A stretch of DNA of 64,000 nt from Phenylobacterium sp. Root1290 (lineage in GTDB: Bacteria > Pseudomonadota > Alphaproteobacteria > Caulobacterales > Caulobacteraceae), in NCBI RefSeq assembly GCF_001425305.1, contig NZ_LMEE01000003.1:1-64000 (forward strand). The letters are read 5' to 3'. Below, one piece after another: positions 1 through 8,332 of this stretch. Below the pieces are notes generated by a model. The model had not been told where the DNA came from. It was given only the letters and a program-made list of their open reading frames with translations, and did not search any database. How positions within the stretch are numbered: the stretch's first letter is position 1; each line of letters opens with the position of its first letter. A program made the position numbers and the translations under genes.

Positions 1-20
1 ATACACAATCAACACCCTGA

Positions 21-97
<77 letters not shown>

Positions 98-103
98 AAC
101 ATC

Positions 104-136
104 AAGCCCCCTGGCGTCAGCTCGGGGGCTTTCTTT
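104..136 (+). terminator. Rho-independent terminator of tRNA-fMet
   Basis: Eight-base arms AAGCCCCC (104-111) and GGGGGCTT (124-131) enclose a 12-nt loop, and a T-rich tract follows at 130-136. It lies 6 nt after the tRNA CCA end, as expected for a single tRNA transcription unit. Confidence 0.85.
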
Positions 137-225
137 ATGCCTGCGTCGGTCCTGAGGGCGCCGTCACGCCGCAAGCGCCGCCGAAGTGATTGGCGGGCGC
201 TCGCTCCGACGGACGTCTTGAGCGC

Positions 226-1542
226 CTAGGACGCGGCCGGCTCCATGCTTGGCCAATCGGGCATGGCGAGCTTGACCGGCCGGCCCGCGAGGGCTCCATC
301 CAGGTGCTGCAGGAAACTGGCGATGCCAGCCGCACCCTGCATGTAGCCCGTCTGCGCCTGAAGGAAATCGGGCCGGTCGCGGTGTTCGGCCTGCCGCCAG
401 AGACGCTGGCCGTCTTGGGCTTCGCTGGCGTCGAGGATCACTTCCGCGCAGCGTTTGGCCAGGTCGAGATAGCCGGCCTCGCCGGTTCGTCGGGCCAGCA
501 GCAGCGCGAACTCGCCGACGCCGGCGTCGCCGCAGCACTGACCGTGATTGTTCCAGAAGCCGGCCGACCTCGCTTCCGGCGCGCCCGCGCCTTCGATACC
601 GGCGACCAGCTGGTCCAGGCCCTCGCGCCAGAGCGCGTCGCCGGTGACAGCGTGCAACTCGAGCAGCAGGCGGCCGGTGCCGGCTGGACCATGGCAGGCG
701 CCGAGATAGAAGATCGGCTTGCGGGTGTCTTCGTTATGGCAGACCAGCCGCCCGCCCTTGTCCCCGACCGGATGGCTGCGGCTCATCGCGTAGCGCGCCG
801 CGTCCTTGGCCGCCTCCAGGTATCGCGGCTCGCCGGTGGCGCGGTGCAATTGCAGCAGGGCGTAACCGACGCCCGCGCCGCCATGCGCGAAGTTGGGCGC
901 CGTGAACTGGAACGGCATGTCGGCCATCATGCGCCAGCGCAGACCGTCGGCAGTCGGCTCGGCCACCTCGAGCAGGCGCTCTCCCGCCGCGATCGCCAGC
1001 GGCAGCGCGCCGGCGTCGAGTCCTTCCTGATGCGCATAGAGCAGCGTCAGGATCACGCCCGCCGCGCCGACGGACTGATCGTAGATTTCCCGATCGCCAG
1101 TGAAGCCGGTGATGTCGGAAAAGGGCATCGGCTCGATCCAGCCGACCCCGCCGCCCAGTTTCACGGCGCTGTCGGCGATCTTGGCCAGGCAAGCGGCCGC
1201 GCCCTCGCGGAAACGTTTCGCGCCGGTCGCCTTGGCAAGCTCTCCCAGTACGAAGACATAGCCGCCCCAACCGGTCGACGAGTTGACCGAGAGGTCCACG
1301 AGCGTCGGCAGCAGCGCCAGGATCTCGTCGCCGGCGGCGATCGCCTTCTCCATCAGCGAGGGATCTGCGGAATGGGCGTGCAGTTCCAGCAGCAGCAGGA
1401 TGACCCCGCCGGCGCCGTGATAGAGCGTGTGGGCGGGGCGCGCCTTCGGGTGGTCGTGGCTGCGCCACACCGCAGCGCCGGGCGCGCGCTGCGCCTCGAT
1501 GAAGTTCAGCGCTTCGAGAGCCGCTTGCCCGTACCTGGTCAT
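226..1542 (-). CDS. LanC-like (lanthionine cyclase fold) protein with CCG zinc motif
   Basis: A 438-residue protein with seven evenly spaced Gly-rich motifs, the signature of the alpha/alpha toroid of LanC cyclases: YHGAGG (41), TGWGGY (90), VGAAGV (158), HGGAGV (220), CHGPAG (283), CCGDAG (336) and QGAAGI (402). In LanC enzymes zinc is held by a Cys in the fifth motif and by Cys-His in the sixth. Here the fifth gives Cys283 and the sixth reads Cys336-Cys337-Gly, so His is replaced by Cys. A three-cysteine site of this kind is known from the substrate-tolerant ProcM-type lanthipeptide synthetases. No dehydratase, transporter or precursor peptide is visible nearby, so a lanthipeptide role is unproven. 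It starts 40 nt after a methyltransferase stop on the same strand and has a GAGGA ribosome site, so the two are probably cotranscribed. Confidence 0.8.
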   Translation of the reverse strand: MTRYGQAALEALNFIEAQRAPGAAVWRSHDHPKARPAHTLYHGAGGVILLLLELHAHSADPSLMEKAIAAGDEILALLPTLVDLSVNSSTGWGGYVFVLGELAKATGAKRFREGAAACLAKIADSAVKLGGGVGWIEPMPFSDITGFTGDREIYDQSVGAAGVILTLLYAHQEGLDAGALPLAIAAGERLLEVAEPTADGLRWRMMADMPFQFTAPNFAHGGAGVGYALLQLHRATGEPRYLEAAKDAARYAMSRSHPVGDKGGRLVCHNEDTRKPIFYLGACHGPAGTGRLLLELHAVTGDALWREGLDQLVAGIEGAGAPEARSAGFWNNHGQCCGDAGVGEFALLLARRTGEAGYLDLAKRCAEVILDASEAQDGQRLWRQAEHRDRPDFLQAQTGYMQGAAGIASFLQHLDGALAGRPVKLAMPDWPSMEPAAS

Positions 1543-1582
1543 CCACCCGTCCTCTTTTTTCAGAGGCTAGCGGTCGGCTCGC

Positions 1583-2323
1583 CTAGAGGCCAGCGCGGAA
1601 CACCCAGTGCGGCCAGACCTGTTCCGAATGCAGACGGCGTTTCATGACCAACTGTTCGACCGCCTCGGTGGCGCCGATGCAGGACGGCGTGTCGGCGTCG
1701 TCGTAGACGACGTAGCCGCCACGCGACATCAGCGGCCAGACAGCATCCTGCGCGTACTTCACGCCCGAATAGATGTCGCAGTCGATGTGCGCGAGCCCGA
1801 AGCTGGGGCGATCGCGCTTGATGGCCGGGAAGGTGTCCTGGAAGAGGCCCTTGACCACGACGAGATTGGTCAGGCCCAGCGCGTCGCGGCGCTCGACCAG
1901 GGCGTCGTAGGAGCTGTCCCCGAAATCTCCCGGCCCATGCAGGTCGCGACCGGCGTCGGTCGCAGGCATGCCCTCATAGGTGTCGCAGGCATAGACCTTG
2001 GCGCCTGGCGCGACGTCCCAGAGGACGCGGGCCATGAACAATGCATTGCCGCCGCGATAGGAGCCGAACTCGATGACGTCCTTGCCGTCCAGCCGGTCGT
2101 AGAACGAGGTTAGGATCAGGAACAGGTTCATCCGCTTGGCCTCGACCATCACCGACCAGTGGGCTGAGGCCTCGACGCCGGCCTGATAGAGCGGGTGCCG
2201 GGCGACGAGGTCTGCGACGCCGGCGTGCATCAAGCCCCAGCCGCGCTGATAGCCGTCGTGGGCCGAGCGTCCGCCGACGATGGTCTGGGGCGTGCCAATC
2301 GCAGGTAGTGAAATGGCTGTCAT
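1583..2323 (-). CDS. TylF/macrocin O-methyltransferase-like SAM-dependent methyltransferase
   Basis: A 246-residue protein. The SAM-binding loop VIEFGSYRGG is at 83-92, and the family acidic motifs HIDCDIYSG (179-187) and YDDAD (207-211) probably hold the divalent metal. The pattern matches TylF-type sugar O-methyltransferases, but the acceptor cannot be read from sequence. The ATG at 2323 is preferred to an in-frame TTG 36 nt upstream. The stop lies 40 nt before the LanC-like gene, so the pair probably forms one operon. It could modify a peptide, a glycan or a small metabolite. Confidence 0.8.
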   Translation of the reverse strand: MTAISLPAIGTPQTIVGGRSAHDGYQRGWGLMHAGVADLVARHPLYQAGVEASAHWSVMVEAKRMNLFLILTSFYDRLDGKDVIEFGSYRGGNALFMARVLWDVAPGAKVYACDTYEGMPATDAGRDLHGPGDFGDSSYDALVERRDALGLTNLVVVKGLFQDTFPAIKRDRPSFGLAHIDCDIYSGVKYAQDAVWPLMSRGGYVVYDDADTPSCIGATEAVEQLVMKRRLHSEQVWPHWVFRAGL

Positions 2324-2373
2324 ACGCCCATTGCTAGGGGGCTTCCCGAAGATCGGCAATCGCTGTTCCGTGA

Positions 2374-2730
2374 CTATGCGGTGGCCGTGTCGTAGGTCCG
2401 CCAGGCGCTTGAGCAGCGCTTGGCCCTGGAAGCACGGCGCAGGTCGTTCAAGCGCGCTTCCAGCTTGGCCGAGGCGACAGGCGGCGCCGCGCCGAGCGAG
2501 GCCGGAAAGAGATAGGCCTGCGCGGTCTCGCCCTCGCGGGCCGACCGCTGGCGTCTGGTCGTCGACATGAAGGCCCGTTCGGTGAGGGCGAGTTCGGCGG
2601 CGATCTCCCGACAGGACAGGCGACTATAGTCTGTCCGCGGGCCGGCGACGGCGGCCGTTCGCTCGGGTGTCGTTGTCGTGCAGGCCGACAGCAAAGCTGC
2701 AGCGGCGATCAGCAGGACCGCGCCTCTCAT
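2374..2730 (-). CDS. Small predicted lipoprotein of unknown function
   Basis: A 118-residue protein with an N-terminal signal ending in the lipobox LSAC (Cys at residue 17), so it should be exported and lipidated. The mature part has a Thr-rich linker, then a polar, Arg-rich region beginning YSRLSCREIAAELALTE, predicted mostly helical. Such short lipoproteins are frequent in Caulobacterales and carry no known function. The ATG at 2730 is chosen because it follows an AGGG ribosome site and directly precedes the signal sequence. It is transcribed away from trcR. Confidence 0.75.
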   Translation of the reverse strand: MRGAVLLIAAAALLSACTTTTPERTAAVAGPRTDYSRLSCREIAAELALTERAFMSTTRRQRSAREGETAQAYLFPASLGAAPPVASAKLEARLNDLRRASRAKRCSSAWRTYDTATA

Positions 2731-2915
2731 CCTGGAGCCCTCCCTGAAGGGTCGTTGTTGAAGAGACTTTGGCATGGCTGCCGCAAATGTCTTCAGGGAA
2801 CATCCCGGCTGCGATCATTTGCTTGTGCGGCGCGCGCGTCAGCCCGCCAGGTGCTTGAGGATTGTCGTTTTCTTGGGCGCAGAACGGGCCTATATGTGCC
2901 TCTGCTTGATTGCAC

Positions 2916-2937
2916 CGCCCGGCCGAAAGGCCGGGCG
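2916..2937 (+). promoter_or_regulatory. Perfect hairpin with GAAA tetraloop in the trcR leader
   Basis: Nine-base arms CGCCCGGCC (2916-2924) and GGCCGGGCG (2929-2937) are closed by a GAAA loop, 22 nt before the trcR start. A TATATG box at 2891-2896 could be the -10 element of the trcR promoter, which would put the hairpin inside the leader RNA. The following TTTT (2944-2947) lies 6 nt beyond the stem, too far for a standard terminator, so an attenuator or mRNA-stability role is possible. Confidence 0.55.
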
Positions 2938-2959
2938 CCGTCATTTTGGAAAGACCGTC

Positions 2960-3634
2960 ATGACCGAGATTCTGATGCCGAAGGCGACCGCCGTGTGGCT
3001 GGTCGACAATACCTCGCTGACCTTCGATCAGATCGCCGACTTTTGCGGCCTCCATCCGCTGGAAGTGAAGGGCATCGCCGACGGCGAAGTGGCGCGCGAC
3101 ATCCGCGGCGCCGACCCGATCGCCAACGGCCAGCTCTCGCGCGAGGAACTGGATAAGGCCCAGGGCAACGACAAGTATCGAATGAAGGCTCAGAAGAGCC
3201 GTCACGCCGAACTGCTGAAGCCGGTGAAGAAGGCCCCGCGCTACACTCCGGTGTCGCGCCGCCAGGATCGTCCGGACGCCATCGCCTGGTTCATCCGCAA
3301 CCACCCGGAAGTCGCCGACAGCCAGGTCGCCCGTCTGCTGGGCACCACCAAGGCGACAATCGACCAGGTCCGCAACCGGAGCCACTGGAACTCGACCAAC
3401 ATCAAGCCCGTGGACCCGGTGACTCTGGGCCTGGCGACGCAGATGGAACTCGATGCCGTCGTGAAGAAGGCGGCCGAGAAGAAGGCCAAGGACGACGCCC
3501 GCCGCGGCATCGTCGACGGCCCGACCCTGGAGCCGGCGTCCGAGACGGGCGCGGCCAGCCCCATCGAGCAGGACGATCAGCCCTATGAGGCTGAGCCGCC
3601 GCACTTCGACGACGAGGACGGCGAAGAGGACTGA
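2960..3634 (+). CDS. trcR: Cell cycle transcriptional regulator TrcR (DUF1013)
   Basis: A 224-residue protein matching the alphaproteobacterial DUF1013/TrcR family. The N-terminal half contains a helix-turn-helix-like stretch (LTFDQIADFCGLHPLEVKGI, about residues 18-37). The middle has a second repeat-like motif (VADSQVARLLGTTKATIDQV) that also resembles a DNA-binding helix-turn-helix. The C-terminal 35 residues are acidic and disordered. The family is nearly universal in alphaproteobacteria and linked to cell-cycle control. The ATG at 2960 follows GGAAAG at good spacing, and a hairpin terminator follows the stop. Confidence 0.85.
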   Translation: MTEILMPKATAVWLVDNTSLTFDQIADFCGLHPLEVKGIADGEVARDIRGADPIANGQLSREELDKAQGNDKYRMKAQKSRHAELLKPVKKAPRYTPVSRRQDRPDAIAWFIRNHPEVADSQVARLLGTTKATIDQVRNRSHWNSTNIKPVDPVTLGLATQMELDAVVKKAAEKKAKDDARRGIVDGPTLEPASETGAASPIEQDDQPYEAEPPHFDDEDGEED

Positions 3635-3644
3635 GGATCGAACG

Positions 3645-3667
3645 GGGGCGGGTTTCCGCCCCTTGTT
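3645..3667 (+). terminator. Intrinsic terminator of trcR
   Basis: A seven-base GC stem, GGGGCGG (3645-3651) with CCGCCCC (3656-3662) around a 4-nt loop, is followed by TTGTT. It starts 11 nt after the trcR stop. Confidence 0.75.
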
Positions 3668-3801
3668 CTATCTGTCGGCAGTAGAGCGGCGCATACGCGC
3701 AGGCGACCCTGCCGATCGCCTCCGGGGACCCGTGGAGACGGTCGATCAGGGTCGACTGGCGTCCGGCCCCGCCCCGCGCGGACGAAGAAGGAAGCCGCGG
3801 C

Positions 3802-3975
3802 TTAGTGCGCTTGCGCGCCCAGAGCCTCGATCTCCTCCTTGAGCTTGAGCTTCTTGAGCTTCATTTCCTTCAACTTGGTGGCGTCTGCGGCCGGCCTGTT
3901 CGCCTCCTCCTCGATCATCCGCTCCAAATTCTGGTGGCGGGAACCAAGTTCACGGATGCGGGCTTCGACGGCCAT
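3802..3975 (-). CDS. YdcH/DUF465 family small coiled-coil protein
   Basis: A 57-residue protein that is almost wholly charged helix: an N-terminal segment MAVEARIRELGSRHQNLE, then a Lys/Glu/Leu-rich coiled coil ending KLKEEIEALGAQAH. The length and the KLKLKEEIE pattern are typical of DUF465 (YdcH), a cytoplasmic family of unknown role that is very common in alphaproteobacteria. The start at 3975 has an AAGGAG site about 10 nt upstream. It is divergent from ubiX across 132 bp. A second family member lies at 5204-5422. Confidence 0.85.
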   Translation of the reverse strand: MAVEARIRELGSRHQNLERMIEEEANRPAADATKLKEMKLKKLKLKEEIEALGAQAH

Positions 3976-4107
3976 GACGTGTCATCTCCTTGTCGAACAA
4001 CTGTCTCAGAGAGTGAACACCCGCTGGTCTGGCCTGTCAGATCACATATGTTTGCAGTGGGCTGGACGTCGCCCAAGCCTTGAAAGCGACGTTGGAGTGA
4101 CAAGGGC

Positions 4108-4701
4108 ATGAGCATACCCACGCGCCTCGTAGTCGGCGTTTCCGGCGCCAGCGGCGTGGCCTACGGCCTGCGTGCGCTCGACGCCTGCCGCGAACTGGGC
4201 GTGGAAAGCCACCTGATCTTCTCCAAGGCCGCGGCCCTTACGCTGGCCCAGGAAACCTCGCTCAGTCTGGCTGACGTCAACGCCCGCGCCGACGTCGTGC
4301 ACAAAGTCGGGGATGTCGGGGCCTCGATCTCGTCCGGGTCGTTCCAGACGCTCGGCATGATCATCGCGCCCTGCTCGGTGCGCACGATGAGCGAGATCGC
4401 CACGGGCGTGACGTCGTCGCTGCTGACCCGCGCCGCGGACGTGACGCTCAAGGAGCGACGGCCGCTGGTGCTGATGGTGCGCGAGACGCCGCTGCACCTG
4501 GGCCACCTGCGCACCATGGTCCGGCTCGCCGAGATGGGCGCTGTGATCGCCCCGCCGCTGCCCGCCTTCTATGCAAAGCCGGCCAGCCTCGAAGAGATGG
4601 TCGATCAGTCGGTCGGGCGGGCGTTGGATCTGTTTGGTTTGTCGTGGAAGCCGGTGAAGCGCTGGGGCGAAGACCTCGGCCCGCTGACGGGGGAGGCCTA
4701 A
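4108..4701 (+). CDS. ubiX: Flavin prenyltransferase UbiX
   Basis: A 197-residue enzyme that joins a dimethylallyl group to FMN to make prenylated FMN, the cofactor of the UbiD decarboxylase in ubiquinone synthesis. Family landmarks are the N-terminal FMN loop GVSGASGVAYG (residues 10-20), the SSGSF segment (about 75-79), the VRETPLHLGHL motif and PAFYAKP near the C-terminus. Length and order agree with the family. It is followed after 4 nt by the TIGR02444-like gene, so the two are cotranscribed. UbiD is not in the window. Confidence 0.95.
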   Translation: MSIPTRLVVGVSGASGVAYGLRALDACRELGVESHLIFSKAAALTLAQETSLSLADVNARADVVHKVGDVGASISSGSFQTLGMIIAPCSVRTMSEIATGVTSSLLTRAADVTLKERRPLVLMVRETPLHLGHLRTMVRLAEMGAVIAPPLPAFYAKPASLEEMVDQSVGRALDLFGLSWKPVKRWGEDLGPLTGEA

Positions 4702-4705
4702 GAGC

Positions 4706-5152
4706 ATGTCGTTGTGGGGATGGACGCTGGAGGCCTATGCGCGGCCCGGCGTGGCGGAGACTTGCCTGCTGCTGCAGGACGAGCATGGCCAGAACACCTC
4801 GTTCCTGCTCTGGGCCGTTTGGGCCGAAGGGGCGGACGAGGCGGCGCTGCAGGCCGCAGCGCGGTCGGGGAAGGTCTGGGACGCCCAGGTGCTGCAGCCG
4901 ATCCGGGAGATCCGGCGCACCCTCAAGTCGCCGTTCGACAAGGTCGACGACGGCGCGCGCGAAGGCCTGCGCGAGGACATCAAGGCTGCCGAACTGCGCG
5001 CCGAGCGGGTGCTGATGGAGGCCTTCGAGGCGCTGAGCGAGCATCGCCGCGGCGGTCGGCCGGCGCTGGCCGCGCTGCAGGCGGCGTCGCGCGCCTGGGG
5101 CGATGCGGCGCCTGACGATGCGCTGGCTCGTCTGGCGAGCGCCCTTAGCTAG
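4706..5152 (+). CDS. TIGR02444/DUF2390 family protein
   Basis: A 148-residue cytoplasmic protein. The N-terminal pattern (LWGWTLEAYARPGVAETCL, then LLLQDEHGQNTSFLLWAVW) is characteristic of the TIGR02444/DUF2390 family. The rest is mostly helical, with a charged central region and an Ala-rich C-terminus. No biochemical role is established for the family. It starts 4 nt after the ubiX stop, consistent with translation from one message. Confidence 0.8.
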   Translation: MSLWGWTLEAYARPGVAETCLLLQDEHGQNTSFLLWAVWAEGADEAALQAAARSGKVWDAQVLQPIREIRRTLKSPFDKVDDGAREGLREDIKAAELRAERVLMEAFEALSEHRRGGRPALAALQAASRAWGDAAPDDALARLASALS

Positions 5153-5203
5153 GCCGTTAACCGCCGCCATGGCATATGGGTGGCCCGTGGGGCGGGTGAG
5201 CGT

Positions 5204-5422
5204 ATGAACGACGACGACAGAAACGATCCGGAGGCGAAGCTGGCCGAACGCCTGCACGCGCTCTCGCAAGAGCACGCCGATCTTGGCGTGGCGGTCGATG
5301 CGATCGCCCAGGCGCTGGTGCCCGACATGATGGTCATCGCCCGCCTGAAGCGGAAGAAGCTGGCCCTGAAGGACGAAATCGAGCGTCTGAAGGATGAACA
5401 GACGCCCGACATCATCGCCTAG
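5204..5422 (+). CDS. YdcH/DUF465 family small protein
   Basis: A 72-residue helical protein. The C-terminal half (IARLKRKKLALKDEIERLKD) is the DUF465 coiled coil, preceded by a segment containing LHALSQEHADLG. It resembles the reverse-strand gene at 3802-3975 and may be an ancient paralogue. The ATG at 5204 follows GGCGGGTGAG, a weak ribosome site. It lies 51 nt after the TIGR02444-like gene in the same direction. Confidence 0.85.
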   Translation: MNDDDRNDPEAKLAERLHALSQEHADLGVAVDAIAQALVPDMMVIARLKRKKLALKDEIERLKDEQTPDIIA

Positions 5423-5438
5423 CGAGAACCGGCCCTCG

Positions 5439-5804
5439 TCACCCCATCTTGAAGGCGCAGAACTTGTTGCCGTCCAAGTCGCGGAAGTAGGCGCCGTAGA
5501 AGGTCGGCAAGCGCTTGCCCGGCTGGCCGTCGCACGTGCCGCCGGCGGCCAGAGCCGCGGCGTGGACCTGGTCGACAACCTCGTGCGACGGGCAGGCCAG
5601 GGCGACCATCATGCCGTTGCCGATCGTTGCCTGCTCGCCGTCATACGGCTTGCAGACGGCCAGGGCTCCGGCGCCCGGCGCGCCATAGAACTGGATGCGG
5701 TCCATGCCGAAGGACCGCGCGACGCCCAGCGGCGCCAGGACGGTGTCGAAGAACGCCTTGGACTTTTCGAAGTCGTTCGCGCCGACAGTGGTGTAGCCGA
5801 TCAT
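5439..5804 (-). CDS. VOC superfamily (glyoxalase/bleomycin-resistance fold) protein
   Basis: A 121-residue single-domain VOC protein. It begins MIGYTTVGANDFEKSKAFFD, the first beta-alpha unit, and ends with YFRDLDGNKFCAFKMG, the usual terminal strand pair with the DPDGN-like turn. These proteins pair two beta-alpha-beta-beta-beta modules around a metal or ligand site. The substrate of this subgroup is not predictable; members include glyoxalases, dioxygenases and resistance proteins. It is convergent with the YdcH gene, 16 nt apart. Confidence 0.85.
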   Translation of the reverse strand: MIGYTTVGANDFEKSKAFFDTVLAPLGVARSFGMDRIQFYGAPGAGALAVCKPYDGEQATIGNGMMVALACPSHEVVDQVHAAALAAGGTCDGQPGKRLPTFYGAYFRDLDGNKFCAFKMG

Positions 5805-5882
5805 GGTGTTTCCCCTTTGGTAGCTTTCGCTGGCCGCTATCTAGCAACCTGACGCGCGCGTCACCGAAGGGAATATCAGCCC

Positions 5883-6611
5883 TTAGCGCGGAACGGCGCC
5901 GCGGGCCTCGCGCTTGCGGATGAACATCGCCGCGTCGGCTTCGGCGACCAGGGCCTCGGCGTCGAGCTCGGTCGAGATCTCCCGCACGCCGAACGAGATG
6001 TGCAGCGGGGCGGTCCATTCGCCGAACCGGATCGGCGTCGCCTCGATCGCCTCGGCCAGCGACAGGGCCTTGGCCTCGGCGGTCTGGCGGTCGGCCTGGG
6101 CCAGGATCACCGCGAACTCGTCGCCGCCCATGCGGCCGACGATGTCGCTGTCGCGGACATTGGCCGCCAGCCGCTCGGCGACCGCGCAGAGGCAGGCGTC
6201 GCCCGCCGCGTGGCCGTATCGGTCGTTCACCGCCTTGAAGCCGTCGAGGTCGAAGTAGACCAGGCTGGCGGGCGAGCCGTAGCGCTGGGCGAAGGTGCGG
6301 ATGCGGGCCAGCTCCCGGACGAAGGCGCGGCGGTTCAACAGCGGCGTCAGCGGGTCGCGGTCGGCGAGGCCCTCGACCTCGCGAAGCTTGGCCTTGAGCC
6401 GCGACACCTCGCCGCGCAGGTCGTCGATCTCGGTCAGCAGGGTGGTCAGGGCGCCGCGCACGGGCGGCGTCATGTCGGTCTCGCCCAAGCCCAGGAACGC
6501 GGTCTGGTCGGTCGGGCCTGCCGCCGCGGCGCTGGACTGCGCGCTGGCGTGAAGCAGCGCTCGCTTGCGGATCGCCGAGAAGGGTTCGGTGCGCGCGCCG
6601 GTGATCTTCAT
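5883..6611 (-). CDS. GGDEF domain diguanylate cyclase
   Basis: A 242-residue soluble protein. Residues 1-50 are low-complexity, 52-80 a predicted coiled coil, and 80-235 a GGDEF domain. The active-site motif GGDEF is intact at 162-166, so it should make cyclic di-GMP from two GTP. An RxxD inhibitory site (R153, D156) sits just upstream, predicting product feedback. The substrate-binding segment [12 protein letters not shown] is also present. There is no transmembrane or receiver domain, so the input signal is unknown. It is divergent from purE. Confidence 0.93.
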   Translation of the reverse strand: MKITGARTEPFSAIRKRALLHASAQSSAAAAGPTDQTAFLGLGETDMTPPVRGALTTLLTEIDDLRGEVSRLKAKLREVEGLADRDPLTPLLNRRAFVRELARIRTFAQRYGSPASLVYFDLDGFKAVNDRYGHAAGDACLCAVAERLAANVRDSDIVGRMGGDEFAVILAQADRQTAEAKALSLAEAIEATPIRFGEWTAPLHISFGVREISTELDAEALVAEADAAMFIRKREARGAVPR

Positions 6612-6677
6612 AGAGCCTCTCGCCCACCACAGAATCGGCAGGGAACCTTAAGCGTTGAGAATCCTGAACGTCCTTGG

Positions 6678-6705
6678 TTGCGGGCGCAAGGGCGGCGCCT
6701 ATACT
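6678..6705 (+). promoter_or_regulatory. Predicted housekeeping promoter of purEK
   Basis: A -35 like box TTGCGG (6678-6683) and a -10 box TATACT (6700-6705) are separated by 16 nt and lie 32 nt before the purE start. Two GANTC sites (CcrM methylation motif) occur upstream, at about 6632 and 6658. Confidence 0.5.
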
Positions 6706-6737
6706 CCGCGCCTTTCCGAGATAAGGGGCACGTCGGA

Positions 6738-7229
6738 ATGAGCGTAGGCAAGGCGCAGGTCGCCATCATCATGGGCAGCCGGTCGGACTGGCCGACCATG
6801 AAGGCCGCCGCCGACAGTCTCGACGCCTTGGGCGTGGCTTACGAGGCCAAGGTGGTCTCCGCCCACCGCACGCCCGACCGGATGTACGCGTTCGCCAAGG
6901 GCGCCAAGGCGGCCGGCTTCAAGGTGATCATCGCCGGGGCCGGCGGGGCCGCGCACCTGCCCGGCATGACCGCCTCGCTGACCGAACTGCCGGTGCTGGG
7001 CGTGCCGGTGGAATCGAAGGCGCTCAAGGGCATGGATTCGCTGCTGTCGATCGTGCAGATGCCCGGCGGCATCCCGGTCGCCACCCTGGCCATCGGCGAG
7101 CCTGGCGCGAAGAACGCCGGCCTTCTTGCCGCCCAGATCCTGGCGCTGTCGGATGAGGCCCTGGCCCAACGGCTGGCCGAACTGCGCGCCCGCAACAGCG
7201 CGGCCGTCGCCGAAACCGTCGAAGACTGA
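6738..7229 (+). CDS. purE: N5-carboxyaminoimidazole ribonucleotide mutase PurE
   Basis: A 163-residue class I PurE that converts N5-CAIR to CAIR in purine synthesis. The family blocks are all present: [12 protein letters not shown] (residues 10-21), [11 protein letters not shown] (about 39-49) with the catalytic His, [12 protein letters not shown] (about 66-77) and SIVQMPGG (about 101-108). It is followed after 8 nt by purK, the enzyme that makes its substrate, so the two form a purEK operon. Confidence 0.98.
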   Translation: MSVGKAQVAIIMGSRSDWPTMKAAADSLDALGVAYEAKVVSAHRTPDRMYAFAKGAKAAGFKVIIAGAGGAAHLPGMTASLTELPVLGVPVESKALKGMDSLLSIVQMPGGIPVATLAIGEPGAKNAGLLAAQILALSDEALAQRLAELRARNSAAVAETVED

Positions 7230-7237
7230 GAAAACAC

Positions 7238-8317
7238 ATGACCGCCTCTCCTCTGCCCCCCGGCTCGACGATCGGGATTCTCGGCGGGGGTCAGCTTGGC
7301 CGCATGCTGGCGCTGGCCGCCGGCCGGCTGGGCTTCGACGTCGCCATTCTGGATCCGGAGCCGAACGGCCCGGCCAGCCGCGTCGCCGCCCACACCATCG
7401 TCGGCGCCTATGACGACCCCGTCGCCTTGGCCGAGTTGGCCAAGGTCGCAGACGTCGTCACCTTCGAGTTCGAGAACGTGCCCGCCGCGGCGGTCGAGCA
7501 ACTGACCGCCCAGGGCGTGCTCGTCGCACCCGGCGCCCGCGCCCTGGCGGTCGCCCAGGACCGCGTGGAAGAGAAGACCTTCCTCAACGGCGCCGGCGCG
7601 CCGACCGTCGCCTTCGTGGCCGCCGACGACGCCGAGGCCGCCCGTGAGGCGGTGGCGACGCTGGGCGCGCCCGCGCTGATGAAGACCCGGCGCGAAGGCT
7701 ATGACGGCAAGGGCCAGATGTGGGTCGAGCATGCCGCCGACGCGCCCGCGGCGTTCAACACCGTCGGCGCCAAGCCGGTGATCCTGGAGGCGCCCGCCGA
7801 TTTCGTGCGTGAGCTCTCGGTGATCGCCGCCCGCGGCCGCGACGGCGAGATCGCCGTCTATCCGATGGCCGAGAACCATCACGAGAAGGGCGTGCTGCGC
7901 CGCTCGTTCGCGCCGGCCGAGGTCGGCCAGGACACCGCAGGGCAGGCCGAGCGCATCGCCGCGCAGGTGCTGACCGCCCTCGACTATGTCGGGGTCATCG
8001 GCATCGAGCTGTTCGAGCTGAAGGACGGCAAGCTGCTGGTCAACGAGATCGCCCCGCGTGTGCACAACACCGGGCACTGGACCATGGACGGCTGCGAGGT
8101 CGACCAGTTCGAGCAGCACATCCGCGCCGTGGCTGGATGGCCTCTGGGCCCGACCCACGCCCACGCCAGGGTCGAGATGCTGAACCTGCTGGGTAAGGAG
8201 GCCGACGCCTGGGCCAAGCTGGCCGGCGAGCCGGAGACCCGCGTGCACCTCTACGGCAAGCGCGACGCCAAGCCGGGCCGCAAGATGGGCCACGTAAACC
8301 GGCTTCGGCCGCTTTGA
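7238..8317 (+). CDS. purK: N5-carboxyaminoimidazole ribonucleotide synthase PurK
   Basis: A 359-residue ATP-grasp enzyme that carboxylates AIR with bicarbonate and ATP. The N-terminal pre-ATP-grasp motif GILGGGQLGRMLA is at 10-22. The ATP-grasp region contains KTRREGYDGKGQ and the C-terminal metal-binding segment NEIAPRVHNTGHWT with the conserved Asn, Arg and His. It begins 8 nt after purE. It ends close to an inverted repeat that separates it from convergent motA. Confidence 0.98.
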   Translation: MTASPLPPGSTIGILGGGQLGRMLALAAGRLGFDVAILDPEPNGPASRVAAHTIVGAYDDPVALAELAKVADVVTFEFENVPAAAVEQLTAQGVLVAPGARALAVAQDRVEEKTFLNGAGAPTVAFVAADDAEAAREAVATLGAPALMKTRREGYDGKGQMWVEHAADAPAAFNTVGAKPVILEAPADFVRELSVIAARGRDGEIAVYPMAENHHEKGVLRRSFAPAEVGQDTAGQAERIAAQVLTALDYVGVIGIELFELKDGKLLVNEIAPRVHNTGHWTMDGCEVDQFEQHIRAVAGWPLGPTHAHARVEMLNLLGKEADAWAKLAGEPETRVHLYGKRDAKPGRKMGHVNRLRPL

Positions 8318-8332
8318 TCGGTTAGAGCCCGG

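Noticed and set aside
190..1647. Forward open frame of about 485 codons opposite the LanC-like gene
   Set aside because: The reverse frame has seven regular toroid motifs and a ribosome site; the forward frame has no recognisable domain and runs across the end of the neighbouring gene.
6612..6737. GANTC methylation sites in the GGDEF/purE intergenic region as a special regulatory cluster
   Set aside because: Two sites in 126 bp can occur by chance, and I cannot compare with a genome-wide expectation.
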